Shown piece after piece: positions 36,094-49,111 of a stretch of DNA of 64,000 nt. Origin of the DNA: Paracoccus sanguinis (lineage in GTDB: Bacteria; Pseudomonadota; Alphaproteobacteria; Rhodobacterales; Rhodobacteraceae); NCBI RefSeq assembly GCF_900106665.1, contig NZ_FNNA01000002.1, forward strand, positions 1 to 64,000, written 5' to 3'. Made by a program: the position numbers and the translations under genes. Within the stretch, counting starts at the first letter, position 1, and the number at the start of each line of letters is the position of its first letter. The notes under the pieces are model-generated. The model searched no databases, had not been told where the DNA came from, and saw only the letters and a program-made list of their open reading frames with translations.

Positions 36094-38233
36094 AGCGCCC
36101 CTCTGCCTTGAGCGCGGCGACCGATAGCCCCGCGGGCCTCAGCGCCGCGTCGAGTTCGGCCGCCACCGACTGGCCCATCGCCACGCTGCCGCAGACCAGC
36201 ACCCGCGCGCCGCGGCCGATCTGGTCGCGCAGCCGCGCGGCATCCTCGCGCAGCCGGTGCTGGACGTGGCCGCGCTCGGCGCCCCGGGCGGCGCGGCTGA
36301 CGGCGGTCCTGAGACGGGTCAGCCGGCCCTCGGCCTGCCAGCGCCCCAGCTCTTCGGCATAAAGGAAGTCCGACGCCGGATCGCGCAGTCCGAAGTAAAG
36401 CACCCGCTCGGCCCCCGGCGCGGCGCGGCGCAGCAGCCCGGCCATCGGCCCGATGCCGCAGCCGGCCGAGATCATCACCAGCGGCGCAGGCGCGGCACGG
36501 AAGGCCGGGTTGGCGCGGGTGAAGCCGCGCAGGCGGTCGCCCGGCTGCAACCCGTGCAGGAAGGTCGAGCAGACCCCGCCCGGCACCTTGCGCACGCAGA
36601 TCTCGACGAAGCCGTCGCGGGCCGACGAGGCGAGCGAGTAGAAGCGCGGCGCGCTCGCCCCCGGGGCCATGACCGCCAGCAGGTCGCCGGCCTCGAAGCG
36701 CGGCCCGCCGAGCCAGCGCGGGCGCACGGCGAAGCGCAGGATCGCGGTCGGGGCCTGCACCGCCTCGCCATAGTCGCGGCGCGAGATCAGCCGCAGCCCG
36801 TGCAGCCGCGGCAGCGCCGGGCGATGCTCGGGCGCGATGGGCAGCGCCAGCGCGCGGCCCAGCGCCCGGCCCCAGGCGGCAAAGGCCGCCGGCGACTGCC
36901 CGTCGACCCGGTCGAGCGGCAGCAGCGCCGGCCAGCCACGCGCGTCGAGCGCCGCCGCGACCGTCTCGGCATAGGCGCAGAAGCGGGGGAAGGCGCGGTC
37001 GCCGAAGCCCAGCACCGCGACCGGCAGCGGCGAAAGCCCGTCGAGCCGGTCGAGGAACCGCCGCGCCGAGGCGGGGGCCACCCCGTCGCCGTAGGTCGCG
37101 GCCATCACGATCAGCGCCCGCGCCCGCGGCATCGGCCCCACGGCGTCCATGTCGCCCAGATGCACCCGCGCGCCCGTGGCGGTCAGCGCCCGGTGCAGGC
37201 TCGCGGCGAAGCCCCGGGTCGAGCCGCCCTCGCTGCCGACGAGGATCACCAGCTCGGCCTCGGCCATCGGCGCGTTGCCGGGCACCCGCACCGCACCGCG
37301 GCGGCGCGAAAGCCAGATCGCCGCGCCGGTCGCGGCCAGCACCGGCACCGCCAGCGCCGCGGTCCCGAGGACCAGCCCCAGCGCCCAGAGCCCGTGGCCG
37401 GTGTGCAGGCGATAGGCCCACTCCCACACCCGCCCGCCCCAGGTCACCGGGGCGAAGGCCGCAATCGCGCCCGTCGCGGGCTCGACCAGCGCCACCCCCG
37501 CGCCGGTCTCGAGCCGCAGCATCTCGCCCGGCCGCGCGGGCAGCGTCAGGCTGCGCAGCTCGGCCAGCGGACGGTCGAGCGCCGGCATCCGCGCCAGCGC
37601 CAGGGGCGCCCCGGCCGCCGCGGTGGCGCGGGGCAGCACCGCGGCGCTGCCGTCCGGGGCAAGGCCGAACGTCGCGGCCGAGAGCCACGCCCCGGTCAGC
37701 GCCGACACCCCGAGCCCGACGAGCGCCACCCGGCCGATGCGCGCGTGCCACCCCTTGGCGCCGCGCGCATGGACCGGGGCCGCCGCCCGCCGCCAGCCGC
37801 CGAGCGCCCGCAGCATCAGCCACAGGCCCGACCCAAGCACCAGCGCCATCGCCGCCGCCATGACCCCCACCGCGGCCCGCCCGCCGTCGCCGAGCAGCAA
37901 CGAGCGGTGGAACGACTTGACGGCGCGCATGACCGGCCCCTCGGCCACCTCGGGCAGGGTCGCGCCGCTCGCCGGATCGACGGTCAGGACCCGGCGGCCC
38001 GCGGTATCGCGGACCTGCGCGGTCACGACGCCGTTGGCGCTGCGGGTGATCGCCTGGGTGCCCGGCGCGGCGGCGGTGATCGCGGCGGCGGTCTCGGCGA
38101 TGGTCAGGGACTGGGGGGGCGCGGCGGCGCGCTCGATCGCGGGCTGGACAGAGAGTACGGCGCCCGAGCCCGCGATCAGCGCGAGCAGCAGGCCGAGCAC
38201 GAGGCCCGGCAGGGAGTGGATGCGGCGAAGCAT
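36074..38233 (-). CDS. PepSY-domain membrane flavoprotein reductase (PepSY-flavodoxin-ferredoxin reductase fusion)
   Basis: A 719-residue inner-membrane protein. ATG 38233 is preceded by gagga. The N-terminal third is a PepSY-TM unit with helices at about 10-30, 115-140, 160-185 and 285-315. A flavodoxin domain (LVILVGSEGGSTRGFAA) starts near 326. A CysJ-like FAD/NADPH half follows (RFYSLASSARDG; ISAGCGIGPMAGLL near 587; ends YVEDTY). It would pass electrons from cytoplasmic NADPH across the membrane to periplasmic flavoproteins. Residues 86-92 (DPASGAT) match the ApbE target motif Dxx(S/T)GA(S/T), though PepSY domains often have a similar DPxTG turn. It sits between the DUF2271 and apbE genes. 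Confidence 0.9.
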   Translation of the reverse strand: MLRRIHSLPGLVLGLLLALIAGSGAVLSVQPAIERAAAPPQSLTIAETAAAITAAAPGTQAITRSANGVVTAQVRDTAGRRVLTVDPASGATLPEVAEGPVMRAVKSFHRSLLLGDGGRAAVGVMAAAMALVLGSGLWLMLRALGGWRRAAAPVHARGAKGWHARIGRVALVGLGVSALTGAWLSAATFGLAPDGSAAVLPRATAAAGAPLALARMPALDRPLAELRSLTLPARPGEMLRLETGAGVALVEPATGAIAAFAPVTWGGRVWEWAYRLHTGHGLWALGLVLGTAALAVPVLAATGAAIWLSRRRGAVRVPGNAPMAEAELVILVGSEGGSTRGFAASLHRALTATGARVHLGDMDAVGPMPRARALIVMAATYGDGVAPASARRFLDRLDGLSPLPVAVLGFGDRAFPRFCAYAETVAAALDARGWPALLPLDRVDGQSPAAFAAWGRALGRALALPIAPEHRPALPRLHGLRLISRRDYGEAVQAPTAILRFAVRPRWLGGPRFEAGDLLAVMAPGASAPRFYSLASSARDGFVEICVRKVPGGVCSTFLHGLQPGDRLRGFTRANPAFRAAPAPLVMISAGCGIGPMAGLLRRAAPGAERVLYFGLRDPASDFLYAEELGRWQAEGRLTRLRTAVSRAARGAERGHVQHRLREDAARLRDQIGRGARVLVCGSVAMGQSVAAELDAALRPAGLSVAALKAEGRYVEDTY

Positions 38234-38317
38234 GGGGGGTGTCCTCGAAGGCAGGGCCGCGCGGTGGCGACGGCACGGGCAGCGGGGCGGCGGCAACGTA
38301 GCCGCCGCCCGCCCGGT

Positions 38318-38791
38318 TCAGCGGTAGGTCAGGGACTGGACGTAGCCGTTGCCCGGCACGGGCTTGCCGGCGCCGGCCGAGGTCAGCTCGGCCACCACGT
38401 CGGCGGGGGCATCGCCCATGTCCTCGACCGAGCAGTCGATGCGGATCTGGTAGCCCGCGTCAAAAAGCGCGTCGGCCAGATCGACCGTCACGTCGAGCGT
38501 GCGCCCCGACCCGACCGAGGCGCCGGTCACGCCGTCCGGCACCGCGCCACCGGTCGCCCGGTGCCAGTCGGCCAGGTGCGGCCACCATTTCGACTTGCCG
38601 CCCGCAAGCCACAGCGTGCCCTGATAGGCGCCCGCCGCGTCGGTGACGTAGATGGCGAGATAGGCGCCCTCACCGCCATAGTTGGTGAGGGTGGTGGACA
38701 GGCTCACCTCGCGCGCATCGGCGGCGGCGGGGGCGAGGGTGGCGGGGATCAGCGCGGCGAGGCTGAGCGCCAGGGCGGTGGAGTGCTGCAT
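38318..38791 (-). CDS. DUF2271 periplasmic protein with a flavinylation motif
   Basis: A 157-residue secreted protein with a signal peptide ending ADA and a DUF2271 beta-sandwich (LSTTLTNYGGEGAYLAIYVTD; WLAGGKSKWWPHLADWHRA). Residues 86-92, DGVTGAS, match the ApbE recognition motif Dxx(S/T)GA(S/T). S92 is the predicted FMN attachment residue. DUF2271 proteins are known in gene clusters with PepSY-TM proteins and ApbE, where they are thought to be extracytoplasmic flavin electron carriers, possibly for iron uptake (from memory). The gene lies 11 bp after the poly-Asp gene and 84 bp before the PepSY reductase gene. Confidence 0.9.
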   Translation of the reverse strand: MQHSTALALSLAALIPATLAPAAADAREVSLSTTLTNYGGEGAYLAIYVTDAAGAYQGTLWLAGGKSKWWPHLADWHRATGGAVPDGVTGASVGSGRTLDVTVDLADALFDAGYQIRIDCSVEDMGDAPADVVAELTSAGAGKPVPGNGYVQSLTYR

Positions 38792-38802
38792 CGTCGGTCT
38801 CC

Positions 38803-39168
38803 TTACTTCACGACGGCGCGGGGGGCGCCGATCAGCGGGTTCTGCGCGGGCGCCGGGCCTGCGGGGCGGGCGGGCGCGCCGCAGCGGCCGGCCGCGTCGT
38901 CGTCGCAGTCGTCGTCGTCATCATCGTCATCGTCGTCGTCGTCATCGTCGCCGCGCTCGTCGTCATCGTCGTCGTCCTCGCGGTGGCGGCCGCGCCCGCG
39001 GCGGCGGTCGTCGTCGGCCAGCCGCAGCCACGCCGGGTCATCGCCCGTGGGCTCGGCGGCGCGCCCCTCGCGGGCTGCAAAGGCCGCCCCTGCGGCGGCG
39101 GGAACGGCAAGCCCCGCGACGGCGGCCATCAGCAGCAGGCGGCGGCGGGAAAGGGTGGGGTCGGGCAT
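38803..39168 (-). CDS. Small exported poly-aspartate protein
   Basis: A 121-residue protein with a Tat-like signal (SRRRLLLMAAVAGLAVP). The mature part is about 30 percent Asp: two long Asp runs near residues 65-90 with one Cys inside the second run, and a basic RRGRGR segment before them. The C-terminus is Pro/Ala-rich. No known domain. Runs of Asp usually bind divalent or trivalent cations, so a metal-binding or metal-buffering role is plausible. It is the first gene of the minus-strand operon, next to the inverted repeat shared with the two-component genes. Confidence 0.75.
   Translation of the reverse strand: MPDPTLSRRRLLLMAAVAGLAVPAAAGAAFAAREGRAAEPTGDDPAWLRLADDDRRRGRGRHREDDDDDDERGDDDDDDDDDDDDDDCDDDAAGRCGAPARPAGPAPAQNPLIGAPRAVVK
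38895..38979. repeat. GTC/ATC trinucleotide microsatellite
   Basis: Imperfect gtc/atc repeats that encode the Asp runs of the minus-strand protein. Such a tract can gain or lose units in frame by slippage. Confidence 0.85.
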
Positions 39169-39219
39169 CTGGGCCTCCGGGTCTTTGGGTGGATCGATGC
39201 CCCCGTCTCGCCCCCGGCG

Positions 39220-39268
39220 CTGACAGCGGCCTGAACGCCCCGGCCCGCGGCGTTCAGGCGGATGTCAG
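39220..39268. promoter_or_regulatory. Long inverted repeat, candidate response-regulator operator
   Basis: The arms at 39220-39239 and 39249-39268 pair at 17 of 20 positions around a 9-bp centre. Each arm has two CTGA (or TCAG) half-sites exactly 11 bp apart: 39220 and 39231 on one arm, 39254 and 39265 on the other. An 11-bp direct repeat is typical of OmpR/PhoB-family regulators. It lies between the divergent poly-Asp operon (starts 39168) and the response-regulator gene (starts 39317), so it could control both. Confidence 0.65.
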
Positions 39269-39316
39269 CCGCGCCAGCGCGTGATAAGGCCGGAACGGGA
39301 CCACGGGGGGCCAGCG

Positions 39317-39972
<656 letters not shown>

Positions 39973-39976
<4 letters not shown>

Positions 39977-41427
39977 GCGCCCTGCCCCCCCGGCCCGCGC
40001 CGCGCCGCCCGGCCAGCCTGCGCCGCGACCTCGCGCTGCGGCTGTCGCTGGGGCTGGTCGTCGCGTGGCTCGCCGCGGTGGGGGGCGCGGGGCTGGCGCT
40101 CAAGGCGCGCACCGACCGCATCTTCGACAGCGCGCTGCAGGAGACCGCCGAGCGCATCCTGCCGCTCGCCATCCTCGAGATCGAGGCCGACCGCTATCGC
40201 CGCGACCACGACCGCGAGGACCGGCGCGCGCGGCGCGGCGACGGGGGGGACCACGACGAGGAGGATGACGAGGACGACGAGGACGACGACCACCGCCCCC
40301 GCGTGGTGCCGCGCACCTCGCAGGCGGCGCCGCATGACGAATACCTGACCTACCTGCTGCGCGACCGGGGCGGCGCGGTGCTGGTACTGTCGCACGACGC
40401 CGACCCCGCGGTGTTCCCGCCCGACGCGCCCGAGGGGTTCAGCGCGGCCCGCGACCACCGGGTCTACACCCGCAGCGCCGAGGGCGGGCGCTACATCATC
40501 CAGGCCGCCGAGCCGCTGGCGGTGCGGCGCAGCGCGATGTTCGCCACGCTGGGGCTGATGCTGCTGCCGCTCGCGGCGCTGATCCCGATCGCGCTGCTGG
40601 GCATCTCGTGGCTGGTGCGGCGGGGGCTGGCGCCGCTCGACGGGCTGTCGGCGGCGCTGGGGCGGCGCGGGGCGCAGGATCTGTCGCCGGTCCCGGACAC
40701 GGGGCTGCCGGCGGAACTCGAGCCGATCCGCGGGCAGGCCAACCGGCTGATGGCGCGGATGGGCGATGCGCTGGCGGCCGAGCGCGACTTCGCCTCGAAC
40801 GCCGCGCATGAGCTGCGCACACCCATCGCCGCGACACTCGCCCACACCCAGCGGCTGGTGGCCGAGGCGCCCGCGGGGCCGCTGCGCGAGCGGGCGATGC
40901 GGGTCGAGGGCGAGCTGAAGCGGATGGCGCGGCTGTCGGAAAAGCTGTTGCAGCTCGCCCGCGCCGAGGGCGGCGGCGTGGTCCGCGCGGCGCCCGGCAA
41001 CGTGGTGCCGATCCTCGCGGCGCTGGCCGACGACATCGCGCGCGATCTGCCCGAGGGCCGCGTGGCGGTGACGCTGCCCGAGGGGGCGGTCGCCTCGCGC
41101 CTCGACCCCGATGCCTTCGCGGTGCTGGCGCGCAACCTGATCGAGAATGCCCTGCGGCACGGGGCGCCGGGCACGCCGGTCGCGGTCACGCTGACCCCCG
41201 CGGGGGTGCTGCGGGTTGAGAACGACGCCCTGCCGGTCGCGGCCGAAGCGCTCGCCCGGCTGACCCAGCGGTTCGAACGCGGCGGCAGCCGCGCCGACGG
41301 CTCGGGGCTGGGGCTGACCATCGCCGCCTCGATCGCGGCGGCCATCGGCTCCGAACTGCGCCTCGCCTCGCCCATTCCGGGCAGCGACCGGGGCTTCCGG
41401 GCCGAGGTCGCCGTCGCCGCCGCCTGA
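39973..41427 (+). CDS. Membrane sensor histidine kinase with an acidic periplasmic loop
   Basis: A 484-residue kinase starting at GTG 39973, overlapping the regulator stop. Two membrane segments (about 25-45 and 185-210) enclose a periplasmic loop. Residues 77-113 of that loop are extremely rich in Asp, Glu, Arg and His (DHDREDRR, EEDDEDDEDDD). A HAMP-like region, H-box AAHELRTP with H279 and GHKL motifs (NLIENALRHG, DGSGLGLTI) follow. The acidic loop resembles metal-sensing acidic clusters such as those of PhoQ or PmrB-type sensors, so cation sensing is plausible. It works with the response regulator upstream. Confidence 0.92.
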
Positions 41428-41434
41428 ATGCCGC

Positions 41435-42904
<1,470 letters not shown>

Positions 42905-42988
42905 GCGCGGCCTCCTGCTGCGGGTCCGCGCGAAGGGGGCGCGGAGGGGTCGGGGTTGGGGGTGCGGTCCATGCCGCCGCACGGGTGA

Positions 42989-43017
42989 CGAAAGGCCCGC
43001 GGCGTGCGGGCCTTTCG
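42989..43017 (-). terminator. Hairpin terminator or attenuator between glpV and glpK
   Basis: A perfect 12-bp inverted repeat: cgaaaggcccgc (42989-43000) and gcgggcctttcg (43006-43017) around five bases. The A and T runs lie in the stem, so it works in both directions. For minus-strand transcription it follows the glpV stop and precedes glpK. It would lower glpK expression relative to the transporter. Confidence 0.8.
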
Positions 43018-43040
43018 CGTTGGTCAGGTGGCGCGCGGGC

Positions 43041-44756
43041 TTACTTCTGCCAGCTCTTCACCAGCTCGTCGTAATCGACGGTCTCGGGCGCCGGGTCCTC
43101 GTTCTCGAGCTTGAGCTGAGGGGCGAGGTTGCCGGCCTTGACGGCCTCGGCGTTCCAGTAGGCGAGGTCATGCTCGTCGGCCAGTTTCGGGCCGATGTCG
43201 CCCTGCACCCCGGCCTTCTCGAGCCGCGCCATCACCTTCTCCTGCTCGGCGCACAGGCTGTCCATCGCCTCCTGCGCGGTCTTGGCGCCCGACGAGGCAT
43301 CGCCGATCGCCTGCCACCAGAGCTGCGCGAGCTTCGGATAGTCCGGCACGTTGGTGCCCGTGGGCGACCACTGCAGGCGGGCGGGCGAGCGGTAGAACTC
43401 GATCAGACCGCCCAGCTTCGGCGCGCGCTCGGTGAACGACTTGTCGTCGATCGTCGACTGGCGGATGAAGGTCAGCCCGACGTGGGATTTCTTCACGTCC
43501 ACCGTCTTCGAGGTGACGAACTGCGCATAGAGCCACGCGGCCTTGGCGCGGTCGTCGGGCGTCGACTTCAGCAGCGTCCACGAGCCGGCGTCCTGGTAGC
43601 CGAGCTTCATGCCGTCCTTCCAGTAGGCACCGTGCGGCGAGGGGGCGAAGCGCCATTTCGGCGTGCCGTCCTCGTTCACCACCGGCAGGCCGTCCTTGAC
43701 GAAGTCGGCGGTGAAGGCGGTGTAGGTGAACATCTGCTGGGCGACTTCGCCCTGGCTCGGCACCGGGCCGCTTTCCGAGAAGGTCATCCCCTGCGCGGCG
43801 GGCGGCGCATAGGCCTTGAGCCAGTCGAGGTACTTCTGGATCGCATAGACCGCCGCCGGGCCGTTGGTGTCGCCGCCGCGGGCTACGCACGAGCCGACCG
43901 GACGGTCGTTCTCGTCCACGCGGATGCCCCATTCGTCGACCGGCTTGCCGTTCGGGATGCCCTTGTCGCCGTTTCCGGCCATCGACAGCCACGCATCGGT
44001 GAAGCGCCAGCCGAGCGAGGGGTCCTTCTTGCCATAGTCCATATGGCCGTAGACCTTCTTGCCGTCGATCTCGCGGCCGGTGAAGAACTCGGCGATGTCC
44101 TCATAGGCCGACCAGGTGACCGGGACGCCCAGGTCGTAGCCGTACTTGGCCTTGAAGTCGTCCTTGTTCTTCTGGTCGTCGAACCAGTCCTTGCGGAACC
44201 AGTAGAGGTTGGCGAACTGCTGGTCGGGCAGCTGGTAGAGGTTGCCGTCCGGCGCCGTGGTGAAGGACTTGCCGATGAAGTCGTCGATGTCGAGCGTGGG
44301 CGAGGTCACGTCCTTGCCGGCGTTCGCCATCCAGTCGGTCAGGTTGCGGGCCTGCTGATAGCGCCAGTGGGTGCCGATCAGGTCGCTGTCGTTGACATAG
44401 GCGTCATAGACGTTCTCGCCCGACTGCATCTGGGTCTGCAGCTTCTCGACCACGTCGCCCTCGCCGATCAGGTCATGGGTGACCTTGATGCCGGTGATGG
44501 CGGTGAAGGCCGGGGCCAGCACCTTGGATTCGTATTCGTGGGTGGTGATCGTCTCGGACACGACCTTGATGTCCATGCCGGCGAAGGGCTTGGCCGCGTC
44601 GATGTACCACTGCATCTCCTTTTCCTGATCCGCGCGGGACAGGGTCGAGAGATCGCCGATCTCCTTGTCGAGGAAGGCCTTCGCCTCCTCGATGCCGGCC
44701 TGCGCGCCGGTGGCCAACAGCGCAAGCGCGATGGCGGTGGTCAGGTGCAGTCTCAT
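43041..44756 (-). CDS. glpV: Glycerol ABC transporter substrate-binding protein
   Basis: A 571-residue secreted binding protein with a signal peptide ending GAQA. Large size and blocks such as [29 protein letters not shown] and MSFESGP-like turns fit the GlpV family. It binds glycerol in the periplasm for the GlpPQ-GlpST transporter encoded just downstream of glpD. In this operon it follows the DUF2160 gene and precedes glpK. There are no odd features. Confidence 0.92.
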   Translation of the reverse strand: MRLHLTTAIALALLATGAQAGIEEAKAFLDKEIGDLSTLSRADQEKEMQWYIDAAKPFAGMDIKVVSETITTHEYESKVLAPAFTAITGIKVTHDLIGEGDVVEKLQTQMQSGENVYDAYVNDSDLIGTHWRYQQARNLTDWMANAGKDVTSPTLDIDDFIGKSFTTAPDGNLYQLPDQQFANLYWFRKDWFDDQKNKDDFKAKYGYDLGVPVTWSAYEDIAEFFTGREIDGKKVYGHMDYGKKDPSLGWRFTDAWLSMAGNGDKGIPNGKPVDEWGIRVDENDRPVGSCVARGGDTNGPAAVYAIQKYLDWLKAYAPPAAQGMTFSESGPVPSQGEVAQQMFTYTAFTADFVKDGLPVVNEDGTPKWRFAPSPHGAYWKDGMKLGYQDAGSWTLLKSTPDDRAKAAWLYAQFVTSKTVDVKKSHVGLTFIRQSTIDDKSFTERAPKLGGLIEFYRSPARLQWSPTGTNVPDYPKLAQLWWQAIGDASSGAKTAQEAMDSLCAEQEKVMARLEKAGVQGDIGPKLADEHDLAYWNAEAVKAGNLAPQLKLENEDPAPETVDYDELVKSWQK

Positions 44757-44794
44757 GGTCTTCCTCCCTCAAGGGCCCCTTTTCGGCCCGGTTG

Positions 44795-45253
44795 TCACAC
44801 CCAGCGGAACACCGCCGCGGCGTAGATGATCGCAACGACCAGCCCGCCCCAGACCGGGCTGGCGCCCAGCCCGACCCAGGCAAGGTTGATGAATGCCGAC
44901 CCGAGCAGGCTGATGAACAGCCGGTCGCCGCGGGTCGTCATGATCCCCAGCACGCCGCGGCGCGGCGTCTCGGGAAAGCGGATCGCCAGCCAGATCAGCG
45001 TCAGCAGCAGCGCCGCGATGATCCAGTAGAAGAGCGCGGTCGGAAAGGTCCACGCCATCCAGTTGCCCGGCGAGAGCGAGGCGGTCCAGTCGCGCACCCC
45101 GTCCTCGACCGGCACGAGGGTGACAAGCCATGCGAGCACGGCGAGCATCAGCGCGGCGGCGGCGGCGAACCCCGCCATCACGGCCCCGGAACGCGACCGC
45201 GGCACGGGCGCGGACTTGGGGGCGGCGGCTTCGGGAACAGGCGTCAGGGCCAT
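44795..45253 (-). CDS. DUF2160 small integral membrane protein
   Basis: A 152-residue protein with four predicted membrane helices. It is always seen between glpQ and glpV in this operon type and is thought to be an accessory part of the glycerol transporter. The start ATG 45253 overlaps the glpQ stop as TGATG. Family blocks: WMAWTFPTALFYW, TPRRGVLGI, and TTRGDRLFISLLGSAFINLAW. Confidence 0.88.
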   Translation of the reverse strand: MALTPVPEAAAPKSAPVPRSRSGAVMAGFAAAAALMLAVLAWLVTLVPVEDGVRDWTASLSPGNWMAWTFPTALFYWIIAALLLTLIWLAIRFPETPRRGVLGIMTTRGDRLFISLLGSAFINLAWVGLGASPVWGGLVVAIIYAAAVFRWV

Positions 45254-46064
45254 CACACCCTCCCCAGGGCAAAGCCCTTGGCAATGTAGTTGCGCACGAA
45301 CCAGATCACGAGCGCGCCGGGCAGGATCGTCAGCACCCCCGCCGCCGCCAGCACCCCCCAGTCCATCCCCGAGGCCGAGACGGTCCGGGTCATGGTGGCC
45401 GCGATCGGCTTGGCGTTGACGCTGGTCAGGGTGCGCGAGAGCAGCAGCTCGACCCACGAGAACATGAAGCAGAAGAACGCGGCGACCCCGATGCCGCTCG
45501 CGATCAGCGGCACGAAGATGCGGGTGAAGAAGCGCGGGAAGGAATAGCCGTCGATATAGGCCGTCTCGTCGATCTCGCGCGGGACGCCGGACATGAAGCC
45601 CTCGAGGATCCAGACCGCCAGCGGCACGTTGAAGAGGCAGTGCGCCAGCGCCACCGCGATGTGGGTGTCGAAGAGCCCTACCGCCGAATAGAGCTGGAAG
45701 AACGGCAGCGCGAAGACCGCAGCCGGCGCCATCCGGTTCGACAGCAGCCAGAAGAACAGGTGCTTGTCGCCGAGGAAGCGGTAGCGCGAGAAGGCATAGG
45801 CCGCCGGCAGCGCCACCCCGATCGAGATCGCGGTGTTCATCAGCACGTAGGTCAGCGAGTTGACGTAGCCCATGTACCAGCTCGCATCCGTCAGGATGGT
45901 CCGATAGTTGGCCAGCGTCGGCGCGTGCGGGAACAGGGTGAAGCTGCCGGTGATCTCGGTGTTCGTCTTGAAGCTCATGTTCACGAGCCAGTAGATCGGG
46001 ATCAGCAGGAACAGCAGGTACAGCGTCATCACGACAGCCGCGCCATAGCGGGGGGAGCGGGTGC

Positions 46065-46068
<4 letters not shown>
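45253..46068 (-). CDS. glpQ: Glycerol ABC transporter permease GlpQ
   Basis: A 271-residue MalG-type permease with six helices. ATG 46068 overlaps the glpP stop (ATGA); a much longer frame exists but is a reading-frame artefact. The EAA loop is EIDETAYIDGYSFPRFFTRIFVPLIASG (core DETAYIDGYS...P). It forms the membrane channel with GlpP. Confidence 0.93.
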
Positions 46069-48025
<1,957 letters not shown>

Positions 48026-48040
48026 GCGGGCTCCCCTCTC

Positions 48041-49111
48041 TTACGCCGCGGCCGCGTAGGGGGCCGGACGCGCCAGCCGCCCTTGGGCGTCGAACAGATA
48101 GACATGGGCGGGGTCGAGCCAGACGGTCAGCGGCTCGCCCGCGGGCAGGTCGCGGACCCCCTCGACCAGCCCCACCCAGCGGTCCTGGCCGTGGGTCAGG
48201 TGCAGGTAGGTCTCGGCCCCGGTGATCTCGGTCACGTCGAGCCGCGCGAGCAGCGGGATCGCCCCCGGCCCCTGCGCCAGCCGCAGGTGCCCGGGCCGGA
48301 AGCCCGCGGCGTAGCGCCCGTCGGGGAGGCCCGCGACCGCGAAACCCGCGCCGTCCAGCACCGCCTGGCCGCCGCGCACCTCGATCGACTTGAAGTTCAT
48401 CGGCGGGTCCGAGAACACCCGCGCGGTCGTGGCGTCGCGGGGGGCGCGATAGACCTCGGGCGTGGGGCCGAACTGGGTGATCCGCCCCTCCCACATGGTC
48501 GCGGTGTTGCCGCCGAGCAGCAGCGCCTCTTCAGGCTCGGTCGTCGCATAGACGAAGATCGCGCCGCTTTCGGCGAAGATGCGCGGGATCTCGGCCCGCA
48601 GCTCTTCGCGCAGCTTGTAGTCGAGGTTGGCCAGCGGCTCGTCCAGCAGCACCAGCCCAGCGTCCTTGACCAGCGCCCGGGCCAGCGCCGTGCGCTGCTG
48701 CTGGCCGCCCGACAGCTCGAGCGGCTTGCGCGCCAGATAGGGCGTCAGCCGCATCAGCTCGGCCGTCTCGCGCACCCGGCGGTCGATCTCGGCCCGCGGC
48801 ACGCCCTTGAGGCGCAGCGGCGAGGCGACGTTATCGTAGACGCTCATCGCCGGGTAGTTGATGAACTGCTGATAGACCATCGCCACGCCGCGGTCCTGCA
48901 CCCGCTCGCCGGTCACGTCGCGGCCCTGCCACAGCACCCGGCCGTGGGTGGGCTGGTCGAGCCCCGCCATCAGCCGCATCAGCGTGGTCTTGCCCGAGAG
49001 CGTCGGCCCGAGCAGCACGTTCATGGTCCCGGGCGCGAGCGTCAGGTCGGTCGGATGGATCCAGACCTGGCCTCCGACCTCCTTGCCGATCCCCGCAAGT
49101 TCCAGCGTCAT
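48041..49111 (-). CDS. glpS: Glycerol ABC transporter ATPase GlpS, degenerate H-loop
   Basis: A 356-residue ATPase. ATG 49111 overlaps the glpD stop (ATGA). The signature LSGGQQQRTALARAL and Walker B LVLLDEPLANLD are intact. Walker A is changed to GPTLSGKTT, and the H-loop reads YATTEPEEA where His is expected (compare THDQTEA in GlpT). The pair probably works as an asymmetric heterodimer. The C-terminal domain is TOBE-like. Confidence 0.92.
   Translation of the reverse strand: MTLELAGIGKEVGGQVWIHPTDLTLAPGTMNVLLGPTLSGKTTLMRLMAGLDQPTHGRVLWQGRDVTGERVQDRGVAMVYQQFINYPAMSVYDNVASPLRLKGVPRAEIDRRVRETAELMRLTPYLARKPLELSGGQQQRTALARALVKDAGLVLLDEPLANLDYKLREELRAEIPRIFAESGAIFVYATTEPEEALLLGGNTATMWEGRITQFGPTPEVYRAPRDATTARVFSDPPMNFKSIEVRGGQAVLDGAGFAVAGLPDGRYAAGFRPGHLRLAQGPGAIPLLARLDVTEITGAETYLHLTHGQDRWVGLVEGVRDLPAGEPLTVWLDPAHVYLFDAQGRLARPAPYAAAA

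Noticed and set aside
36257..39223. 988-residue plus-strand open frame
   Set aside because: It lies antisense to the apbE, PepSY and DUF2271 genes, which have clear motifs. Its composition is Arg/Gly/Ala-rich, as expected for a shadow frame in high-GC DNA.
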